Assembly (NCBI GenBank): GCA_009746045.1
Contig: RPFO01000348.1
Coordinates: forward strand, 1,436,301 to 1,500,300
Origin: Mesostigma viride
Taxonomy: Eukaryota > Streptophyta > Mesostigmatophyceae > Mesostigmatales > Mesostigmataceae
Direction: 5' to 3'
DNA: 64,000 nt
Made by a program: the position numbers and the translations under genes. Below the pieces are notes generated by a model. That model saw only the letters and a list, made by a program, of their open reading frames with translations, had not been told where the DNA came from and searched no databases. Positions 51,916 to 64,000 of this stretch are shown here, piece after piece. Each line of letters begins with the position of its first letter. Position 1 is the stretch's first letter.

Positions 51916-53217
51916 GCTTACTTGGGCGTAGTGGGCCCACTTGGCCTTGTCCATCATCTTGTTCCAAATCACGGAGAGGCCTAGCCCCCCCATGTCCTCT
52001 ACTAGCCGGTTCTTTGAAGGTGCGGGCCTTGCGGCGTCTAGATAGCATTGCGGGGCCCGGGGGGCCCACCGACGTGAGGAGGTGCCGGCCATGCTGAGTT
52101 GGTCGCAGTCCTGCGGGGGGGCCATCGATGTGTCTACATGGTTGGTGCGAGCTAAGTGCCCTACTAGCTGCATGCGCCGTTGCTGGTGATGTATTGCGTG
52201 CCGAGGTTCAAGTCCTCACTGGGGACACGAGCAGCGTAGCCTACACGAAAAATGGACCGCAGCATGTTGGTGACCGCGCCGTCCAGCTTTCAGGCAAGGT
52301 CGGCTGTGAGGGTCCACGTCTCGGCCCCGTACGTGAGAACAGGGAGGACCAAGACCTTGAACAACAGGTCCTGTTTCTCTACCTTGCCCAAGGGCTTGCG
52401 CCACAGAATTGAATTGAATTGAATTGTAACATAACTCCGTTGGGAGTATATGTAGCACATAGATAGCCCTTGAGAGGGGGCATATGGCCTATCATACATC
52501 CTAAGCTACTTCCTGCAAGGGTGGGGATGTAAAGGACCCTTGCTCTAGGTGCACCAGGGCACGTGCATCCCCATGATCTTCAAGCTATGCCCAGCAAAGG
52601 GGGAGCCTGTCATGGGGGGGAAGATCAGCATAGCTATACAAAGAAGCTAGGGCATGGCGGCTCAGCAGAGAGTTACTCCCTGCATGGGCACAACATAACT
52701 AAATAAAGCTAGGCATCATCTGGAGTGTGGCTCATCATAGGCACACATGTACATGATTAGATAAAGCGCGTGGCTTAGCTGGGATAGGGCCACAGAGCCG
52801 GCCCTGTATTGGCGTAATTGGCGTGCCAGGCGAGGGAGATACGGTGGTCCACATCGGCCTCGCAGCTGGGGAGTACGCTACCCAGCAACTTGACTCGGTC
52901 CCGGTACTCGCATCGAGAGCCATGGAGGAGAAAGAGGTCTGGCGGTGGCTGAGTGAGCCCAACCGCCAGGGCCTCGGTCTTCTTGCTGACCTCGAGCACC
53001 ACCGCTCGAGCCTCGATGGCGAGGCAGTCCAGCCACGTCTGCACGTGCGCTCAGTGTCCTCGAAGAGGGTGGTGTCGTCCGCATAGATGATTTCCGCTAG
53101 CCCAATCTCCGTGACAGTCCGCTCCGCCATGCTAGAAATTATAAGTGCGAGAAGGACGGGTATCTCTGCCCCGGCCCTTCTTCTTGTGCAGCAACCTGCA
53201 GGGATAGAAAGTACCAA
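51913..53217 (-). mobile_element. Degraded LINE, minus strand
   Basis: On the minus strand, 53217-52800 includes the RT catalytic box 'AEIIYADDTTLFEDTERT'. After an inserted repeat (52403-52800), 'VLVLPVLTYGAETWTLTADL' and then 'MQLVGHLARTNHVDTS' and 'LGLSVIWNKMMDKAKW' follow. These are the RT thumb and the region beyond it. There are many stops and frameshifts. It resembles the LINE pieces at 573-1000 and 2010-2893. The plus chromovirus 3' LTR lies just beyond the 3' end. Confidence 0.75.
52403..52800 (+). repeat. Dispersed non-coding repeat, copy 2 (inside the LINE)
   Basis: It starts after AATTGAATTGAATTG with 'TAACATAACTCCGTTGGGAG' and runs to 'GCGTGGCTTAGCTGGGATAG', parallel to 1362-1725 with small indels. 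It splits the LINE reverse transcriptase, so it is a mobile insertion rather than LINE sequence. Confidence 0.7.
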
Positions 53218-54119
53218 AATCCTGCATGTATAATATTATTGTGCTCGAGGCAACACCCCAACATGGGTGTGTGTGACTAAGTGTGCAAAATAAGTTCACA
53301 ATTAGATGAACTCGATCCCACGCCACCCAACCTCTGCATGTAATATGTCAACAAGCTAACCGGCCCCGCACATAATTTCTGGCCTGCGTTGGTTGTCTCC
53401 TTGGTAATATGAGACATTATTCCTGAGACGTTATTCCTGGGGGCATGGTGTTCCAACGTCGTGGAAGGACTAGGGTGGTTGTCTGCATGAGAGTCTGACT
53501 GTAATTCTAGAAATTAGATAGCTAGATCCATCCAACCCATCCCATCTCCACCCCGTACTGAGGACTTCTGCTCACGTGATGCATTCCACGTGTAAATTGA
53601 TTCACATTATTAATTAATAATGGCAGGCTCCGGCCTGGCGGAGCACGTGTGAATACAATGTCAACATCAATCAATATGCACGCACCACGTGAACCGTTAT
53701 CCGCGCGCAGCCTCTCAATTAAGGCGAGAGGAGAATCATCTACTAAGAACCAATAAAGATCATCGATTCATTGACACCAAGGACAGCGGCCAATGGTCGT
53801 AAAATCTATGCTATGCTGAGCGTACAAAGCAACTCAGCATGCATGCACGGTACACTCGGACACTAGCTTCGATCGAGCTTCGATCGAGGCCGGCGTGGCA
53901 CGCCACTGCCGTGACGGACTCTAGCACATGCATGCATGCCACAACCTAAAAACCATAGCGTCTTCGATTGTTATATACAGCAAAACCAATCATGATCACA
54001 ACGTTTACTACTGCGACATAAGTAATTCCCTTTGGACCTCAACCCCACCCGTCAATCCTCGACCCCTGCCCTTGAGGATTCATGCTCACGTGACGCAGTC
54101 TACTTAATTAACTCATCCG
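53218..54119. other. Intergenic; LINE-type 3' tails
   Basis: Two more copies of the LINE 3' terminus are seen: 53561-53630 ('ACTGAGGACTTCTGCTCACG', tail ATTATTAATTAATAAT) and 54051-54113 ('TTGAGGATTCATGCTCACGT', tail TTAATTAA). No gene is recognised. The second tail ends within about 10 bp of the MED15 stop codon. Confidence 0.5.
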
Positions 54120-57917
<3,798 letters not shown>

Positions 57918-59284
57918 GATGGCGGGTAGGACCGCTCAAAGTTGATACACGGCGTGCTCGCTCCACACTTCCAGAAGGTGTACTGTAAGTATAATCTTAA
58001 CTGTAGTATAATCTTGTCGACACGTCTGGGCTACCATCGCAAAAACAGCGTCGGAAACCGCGCAAACCCGGCTTAGGGGTTTGCATCTTCGAACTTACAG
58101 CCCCCCGAGCACAAATACTTTAAAATGGCGAATCTTCACGTCAAGTTATCGTGATCAGCACGCCCTTTTCCCAACGTGAACGAATCATATTAATGCTTGC
58201 ATGCGGGCAAGCATGTTCACCTGATTTCCGGGTAAATGGGTATTTTTATTAACCAATAGGAATATCATTAGGTGAAGAGGTACCACGTATCGACCATCTG
58301 GTTACCCTCTGAGGGTAGTGTGATAGGTGAAAGGTTTAGAAAGGAGCATGTTCACCTGATTCATGCTTGGCGCTTGCTTGGTTGGGATGACGTGGCCAGA
58401 CTGGGCACTGGCATTTGGATTTTGGGGCGGGGCGTGCCACAGCGGAAACAATTGTGCAGATAGGCTGCTAGGTGCTATTGTCTGTAACGTATATCTCCAC
58501 TTTTTTAAGTTCCATGCAAGTTTAGGGCTTATCGCTTGTTCTTTGTACTCAAACAATCAGTTACTTTATGACAACAGGCCTACGATTGGACTCTATTTGA
58601 TTTTACTAGTGAATACCAAGTTTCAACGTATCAGGTCTTCTCCTAGTTACCGCGCATTTCCAATTTCTTGTCCAATTTCGAAGTCGCGCGCGCAACTCGG
58701 TGGAAGGGAAAATGTCCTAATCAAAACTCGCGACGCAGACATATCTCACGTTTCTGCACTGCCTTTCTGTCATGTGCGTTGGCACATGTGCGGTTGCCTG
58801 CGAGAGGAAAGCCGAGGCTCGAGAAGCCAGGCTAGTTAGCCAGTTCACCTGCCTGCCTTAATGATGGCAAATCTTTTTCCCCTACATTTGCAAAGCTAGC
58901 AAGAGGGGGCGAAATTGTTGGTCGCAGTGCAGGATAATCTGCCAGCATGGCATATATGGGTGTCAATGAATTCTGGGACGGGTATGATTCCAGCGGCTAT
59001 TGTGTCGGTGTCCGGTGTCGCGGTGCAGAAGCAGAGCACAAGGAAATTCCTAGGAAAATAGGTCTTACCCCTCGGAGGGCTTACCGATGGAAGCTGTTGA
59101 TGAGAACCAGGAACCCCTTCGCAGACAGGGAGCATGGCATCGAGCTGCACCGAGCGTGGTCTTTTCCGCAAGCGCTCGGCATCGGTACGCGATCGCCGAA
59201 TTTTTCTTATTGCACACTAGCAGCGTCCTGCAGAGCAATAGAGGCCGGTTTGTGTCCTGCAACGAATGCATCTGACGTTGCCCC
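57918..59284. other. Divergent intergenic region, MED15 / unidentified gene
   Basis: It separates MED15 (minus) from the plus-strand gene starting at about 59285, so it should hold both promoters. An ORF at 58363-58839 has no family resemblance. TTCACCTGATT occurs at about 58217 and 58352, with GGTGAA(G/A)AG nearby. No tandem array is seen. Confidence 0.45.
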
Positions 59285-62200
59285 ATGCCCGCCTGCATCA
59301 AACGTCTGAGTGCATTGGATCTTTCAGCGAAGGATGGCTCGTGGCGGTGGCCTCTTCCACCCTGCTCTGTCCAGCTCGGCTTGGCACTCAAGAAGGGTGA
59401 AAAGCTGCTGTCCAGGGTCATCGACGGGAAGTCGACTGCTGCGGATGGGCCTGTCAATGCAGTCAACTCGAACCACGTGGGTCACGGTGAAAGCGATACA
59501 AGGTCCGCCAGGGACAAGCTTGCGGGCCTGAAGCCGTCCGTTGGCTGGACGCTCCAGCCGTCTTGTCGTGTGAAAATGGTCAAATCCTTTGGGCTGACCA
59601 GCATTCTGGGCGGCATCATAGGTATGCGTGACTTGCAGGCCTCCCTATACTGAACCTTGCCCTGACACTCTCGTGCCGCCCCTCCGCCTTTGACTTTCAA
59701 TGACATTGAAATCCAAACACATGAGTTGAGCGTTTTTTTTTCAAAGCCATCGTCATGTTCCCACCGCGATTCTACCCTCCATGCCCCCCCTGTTTCCTCT
59801 ATCCTCCATGCCCCCCACCGTTGCCTCTACCCTCCATTTCCCCCCCCCCGTTGCCTTTACCCTCTATGGCCCTCCCATTGCCTTGGCCCTCACATCTCCC
59901 CCTGGCCACATCCGTGTTACGCCGCTTGCTACTCCCCTTGGCACACCCCTGGCTACCTCCACTCCTGTTGCTACACTCCTCTTGCTACTCATCCCCAAGG
60001 CGCCTTCCGTGTTATTCTTCATGCCTGCCTTACCGTCACTGTGCCTTTCTTTGTGGTTACTGCCGGCTCTCATTTCGTGCCCACACAGCCCTTGGCCGTG
60101 CCTGTGCCCCATGCACTCTTCCCCCATGCCCCCCCCCACTCCCTTCAATTCATCCCCTTTCTGCCATGCCCACACGCCACGTCTCGGTGCTGTTTTAGAT
60201 GCGATTTTTCAGTCAACGAAACTTTGAGCCATCAACGAGACTTCTATCAACTAGCCCCTTCTTGCCGCGCACCACGTTCCCCCCTTGCCAGGCGTTCGGC
60301 CCTCGATCACCCTGCTGCCATCCCCCAGCCTGGACCTCAAGCGCGTCTTCCGCTTCGGCCCCTGCGGTCTCACCCTGCGGGGGAGGGTGCTGGTGAGTAC
60401 ACACGGGCACGGTGCAGGGGGGCGCAATAGGGCAGGGTGCTGGTGAGTACACACGGGCACGGTGCTGGGGGGCGCAATAGGGCAGGGTGCTGGTGAGTGA
60501 GGTGCCCAGACGCAGGGAGCTGGTGGGCGACTTATCGGATGTTGCACATTGCATTGCGAAAATGGAAGAAATTGAAGGGCGCCATGCCAAAGCTGGAGAT
60601 GTTGAGTGATGCACAGTGAAGAGAACAAAACGAATTTGACACTGTACTCGTCTTATTGGGGATGAAGCTCGCCCCCATGATGCTGCTACCGCCACAAGCA
60701 CAGCCTGCCGCCTTGAGCTTGGTGCAGCCAGAGGATGGAGGAGGGGCACTAGAAGGGGTTGTCAGGATTGAGCAACTGCGGTAAAAGGAAGACTAAAAAT
60801 TGTCGTCATGTTTCTCGAGACCACTGAGTGACGGGTGTTGAACCCTACATTTCCTGATGACAGAGGCCATGGCGCGCCTTGTTTCCCTTTCCCTCTCTTG
60901 CTGTGTCTTCCTTGCCTTGGTTGCGTGCGCGCGCACCCATCGACGAACTGAACCCCTCAGGGCGCGAATGAAAGTAGCCGGCCCCGATACACGGTGGAGT
61001 TTGACTGGCATCCAGCCGAAGAGGTACGGCCGCAACTCCATGGGCTAGGAGACATCCATGCGCCAGGAAAAGAGCACAGGCTGTGTAGTGACCCTGTTTC
61101 TTTTACTGAGGAATTTGGTTGTGAAGGCCACCAGAGTTTCATTGTTTCCTTTTCCCCTCTGATGTCCCATGCAACCCAGGGCATGCGAATGTACCCGAGC
61201 TACTGGTTCCAGTAAGCCTGCTTACCTCCTGCTGACCAGGTTGTAAGCAAAGTGAGCATCGCCCCTTGCACCCGCCACCTGGCCCCATGCTGCCTGCCTG
61301 TCTATTCTTTTCCCCCTTGGCCGCATTATCTCTCGTCGTGCCATCTGCCTCTCTTCGCACGCATGTGACCATCGTCTTTTCCTTTCACTCGCAGTGTGGC
61401 GTTTGCCAGTTCCTCGACGCCCCATGATGTCCTTTACGAGTGTGTCATGTGCCCTTTTGCCTGTGTATGAGGATTGCCGTTCCCTCCTCTCAACCCTTGA
61501 CATGTGAATTGTCTACCGACCCTCTTGGTGTGCGTCCTCCCCACCCCACTCGTGGTGTGGTGTCTGCATGTGTGACGCTTGCCTCGTCGACAACCCTCAA
61601 CACGCATGCCTTGTCTACAGCCCTTGTGACGTTTGCCGTGATGCAGTGTTTGCCTTGAAGTGTCGTGTGCCTTGATGTGACGTTTGCCTTTATATGGCCT
61701 TTGCCAGGTGCGCATCTACACGGAGGCCAAGGGAGCCGGCGCGCTCAACGCGCATGTGGAGAAGGACATCCCCCTGGGCAGGAACGGGGCACTGGTGAGG
61801 GCATTCATTTCATGAAACAGTGGGTGCAGGGTAGGCAAAAAGGAACAGAACGAGGCAGCGGATGAGGGCTGGATGAGAGCCTAGCCCATGGGCAGGAATG
61901 GGGCATTGGTTAAGGCATCGGGTCATTGATGGAGGAATGGGATATGGCTTCAAGGGGAGGTTGAAAAGGCAGGAACGGGACACTGGTCGGTTGCAGTGGG
62001 GTGGGAGAGGGCCGATGGGAAGCTGACAGGTGGGGAGGAATGGGGCACTGGCAAGTGCACAACCTTTAGGGGGGGGGGGGGAAGGGGCGCTGGTAAGGGC
62101 ACGACCTTAAGGGGGACGGGGGGGGGGGAGGGGCACTGGTAACGGCACAACGTCAAGGGGGGGGCGCGGGGAGTGGCAGCGGAAAGGGCACAACCTTAAG

Positions 62201-64000
62201 GGGGGGCAAGGGAAGGGCCACTGGTAAGGGCACAACCTTACAGGGGGTGGGGTGGTGGAGGGGCACTGGTAAGGGCACAACCTTTACATTGAGTTAAGCT
62301 GGGGGGGGGGGGGGGGAAGGGCCACTGTTTAGGGCGAGGCCAGGGGGTTGCCATGAAGGGGGCATGCCATGCCCTAGCCGGCGAGACCATCGCTTCATGC
62401 GTACTGTTGGGTGCGACAATCAATTTGTTGATGTGGACGAACCAGAACAGGACCATTTTCCTCAGGTTGCTGTCTTCATGTCCTTGGTCTTATGGTCTAT
62501 ACTTGGGCTCCCACGTTTTGATGCATCTGTAAACTGCTGTTGTGGTGCCTCCATGGTTCACTGCGCCGTGGCTGCTGATGTGGTGAAGTTGCTGGTGTTG
62601 ATGACGCGATCCTCATCCGTTGCTGTGGTTGTTGTGCACCGGCCTCCCTTCCCTTCCTCTGCAGCACCTGAACGGCCACTTTGGCCTGCCCGCTCAAATC
62701 CCATACCTGGCCCACGCAAGTAAAGCGGGCAGCGCCAGTGCCGGCCCTCCAGCGGGCGGCCGCGTGTGGACGGGGCAGGCGTGTGCCAAGGACATGAAGT
62801 TGGAGCTCTTCTCGTACGGGACCAGTTTCCGTGTGGACAAGGTGTGTAGGGGGGGGGCGCTGTCTTCCAGTACACGAGGTGCGTGTGTGGGGGCCAATTT
62901 TCCGGGTAGACAAGGTGTTGGAAGGGGGGGGGGTTGATTTTCTGGGTAGAAAAGGTGTTTGGGCAGGGAGGATGAAGCTACTATGCTGTGGTCATGCGGG
63001 ACAAGCTCCTATGTGGACAAGTAGGGGAGGGGGGGGGGGGGGGGCGAAGCTGCTGGGTAAACAACAAGGTGTATGTGTGGGGTGGGTCAACTTTCTGGGT
63101 GGACAAAGGGAGGAGGGGGGGGTCAAGTTTCTGGGTGGGCAAGGGGGGGGCGGAGAGGCGCACGTGTCTCGGTGGACAAGGGGGTAATCACGTTGGGGCG
63201 GGACAAGGGGGGGAGGGAGGAAGGTGAGGTGGTGGGCAAGGGGGGGAAACGGGGCAAGGTGAAGGCTGGGCCAGGGGAGGTGGTTCAGTAGCGTTCATTA
63301 GCATTCGTTAGCATTCATTAGCATTCATTAGCGTTCATTAGCATTCATTAGGGTTCATTAGCATTCATTAGCATTCATTAGCATACATGAGCATTCATTA
63401 GCACATGTTGGCTTTCATCGGCATTCATTAGCATTCATTAGCACACATCAGGATCCATTAGCACTCACTAGCATTCACGATCCCTGTACCTCTCCCCGCT
63501 GCTTTCTCCACTGCATCCTCCGCACTCTTTTCCCCTTGCAATCGTTCAAGCTTCCTTGCTCCTTTTCTTTATCAACGCACAATATTATTCATTGCTATAT
63601 AATGTTGTTATACTACTATGATCATATCGTTATATGATTACTTTACTGTCTATATCGTGTTGTATATAATCATATTGTATTATGGCTACGTGATCGTCCC
63701 TTGCACGCTTCTCCCTGTGCTGTCGCTCCTGCACTGCTTGTTGTTACTCGTCGTTATTTATCCTTGTTTAATGCTTCCTCCACTCTTTCCTCCTCGCAGT
63801 CGATCCAACTCCCGCGCTCCTATGATCATTCTTTGTCATATTTACTCTTTCTCTTTCCCTGCACTTTCTCTTTTCCCCCTCGCAGTCGCTCAAGCTCCCG
63901 CGCTCCTTCTACGAGGTTGGCGACGACGGGCTCGTGCAGGGCTTCCTGGACAGCTCCGAGAAGGCCATTGCCGTGGTGCCGGGCCACTGGATTGACCCCT
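59285..64000 (+). CDS. Unidentified multi-exon gene, incomplete at window end
   Basis: Five exons join in phase: 59285-59621, 60292-60392, 61708-61794, 62665-62841, 63886-64000 (continuing). All have GT...AG borders, with phases 1, 0, 0, 0. The partial product reads 'MPACIKRLSALDL' at the proposed start, then 'VGWTLQPSCRVKMVKSFG', 'ITLLPSPSLDLKRVFRFG', 'LRGRVLVRIYTEAKGAGALN', 'GHFGLPAQIPYLAHA', 'KLELFSYGTSFRVDKSLKLP', 'EVGDDGLVQGFLDSSEKAIA'. The alternating polar/hydrophobic pattern suggests beta strands, perhaps a plastid or mitochondrial outer-membrane beta-barrel, but I do not recognise the family. The start is chosen as the first ATG after an in-frame stop (59273). Exons 2-5 are better supported than exon 1. 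Confidence 0.6.
60292..60392 (+). CDS. Exon 2 of the unidentified plus gene
   Basis: Acceptor 'CCCCCCTTGCCAG' and donor 'GTGCTG|GTGAGTAC'. Encodes 'LDLKRVFRFGPCGLTLRGRV'. The donor junction is repeated three more times downstream. Confidence 0.65.
60393..60530 (+). repeat. Tandem copies of the exon 2 / donor junction
   Basis: 'AGGGTGCTGGTGAGTACACA' at the true donor recurs one unit (54 bp) later. 'AGGGTGCTGGTGAGTGAGG' and 'AGGGAGCTGGTGGGCG' follow. Each copy holds a plausible 5' splice site. Confidence 0.8.
61708..61794 (+). CDS. Exon 3 of the unidentified plus gene
   Basis: Acceptor 'GGCCTTTGCCAG' and donor 'GGGGCACTG|GTGAGG', 29 codons, phase 0. Encodes 'VRIYTEAKGAGALNAHVEKD'. Confidence 0.65.
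61885..62335 (+). repeat. Degenerate copies of the exon 3 / donor junction
   Basis: Variants of 'GGAACGGGGCACTGGTGAGG' recur about every 50-60 bp (for example 'GGGGCACTGGTAAGGGCA' and 'GGGCCACTGGTAAGGGCA'), separated by G runs. Confidence 0.75.
62665..62841 (+). CDS. Exon 4 of the unidentified plus gene
   Basis: Acceptor 'CCTTCCTCTGCAG' and donor 'GTGGACAAG|GTGTGT', 59 codons, phase 0. Encodes 'HLNGHFGLPAQIPYL' through 'ELFSYGTSFRVDK'. Confidence 0.65.
62842..63285 (+). repeat. Degenerate copies of the exon 4 / donor junction
   Basis: 'TTTCCGTGTGGACAAGGTGT' at the true donor is echoed by 'TTTTCCGGGTAGACAAGGTG', 'TTTCTGGGTAGAAAAGGTGT', 'TTTCTGGGTGGACAAAGG', 'TTTCTGGGTGGGCAAGGG' and shorter GGTGGACAAGG forms, with G-rich spacers. 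Confidence 0.75.
63288..63478. repeat. AGCATTCATT array
   Basis: About 17 copies of a 10-11 bp unit with variants (AGCGTTCATT, AGGGTTCATT, AGCACACAT) in intron 4 of the plus gene. Confidence 0.9.
63886..64000 (+). CDS. Exon 5 of the unidentified plus gene (runs off the window)
   Basis: Acceptor 'TTCCCCCTCGCAG'. Encodes 'SLKLPRSFYEVGDDGLVQGF' and continues past the window edge. Imperfect copies of its acceptor and first 20-30 bases lie at about 63533 and 63797. Confidence 0.65.

Noticed and set aside
58363-58839. 158-codon plus-strand ORF between MED15 and the plus-strand gene
   Set aside because: Low-quality composition, no motif, and it lies in a divergent promoter region. Chance ORF.
60968-61215. 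Possible extra exon in intron 2 of the plus-strand gene
   Set aside because: The ORF ends at a stop, and exons 2 and 3 already join in phase 0 with good splice sites. No motif supports it.

Overview
This is nuclear DNA of a eukaryote with a large, repeat-rich genome, most likely a green-lineage alga. The evidence is spliceosomal GT-AG introns, GC-rich exons inside long repeat-filled introns, a plant-like neurochondrin homologue, a Mediator subunit 15 with a KIX domain, and Ty3/gypsy chromoviruses, LINEs and a piggyBac-type transposon. The sequence alone does not identify the species.

Layout. About 0.6-3.1 kb holds LINE 3' pieces in inverted arrangement plus short dispersed repeats. About 3.1-6.0 kb has no confident gene, although it may hold the 3' end of the next gene. 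From 25.39 kb down to 7.63 kb on the minus strand runs a neurochondrin-like gene. I assembled 13 exons by hand; all splice sites are GT-AG and all intron phases agree. Two weaker candidate exons lie further downstream (6068-6158 and 5031-5127). Ten of the 13 introns between exons 1 and candidate exon 14 carry a tandem array of their own, with a different unit each time.

From 26,116 to 51,701 is a stack of nested transposons. A plus-strand chromovirus (26,121-51,696, duplicated target GTTAC) was hit by two elements. One is a piggyBac-type element (31,708-38,294), itself split by a tandem pair of TG...CA units (33,387-35,896, duplicated target AGTG). The other is a second chromovirus of the same family in opposite orientation (40,872-50,346, duplicated target CCCCG). 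Both chromoviruses carry an unrecognised third ORF downstream of the chromodomain, and both look defective.

From 51.9 to 53.2 kb is a decayed minus-strand LINE broken by a dispersed repeat. MED15 (57,917 to 54,120, minus) is an uninterrupted 1265-codon ORF with a very long glutamine tract. Divergent from it is an unidentified plus-strand multi-exon gene (59,285 to beyond the window end).

The most unusual signal is in the introns. In three introns of the plus-strand gene and one of the neurochondrin gene, degenerate tandem copies of the exon-end plus 5' splice-site junction run from the true donor into the intron. One intron also carries upstream copies of its 3' splice site plus exon start. 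These introns seem to have grown by repeated duplication of their own splice junctions, leaving ladders of decoy splice sites.
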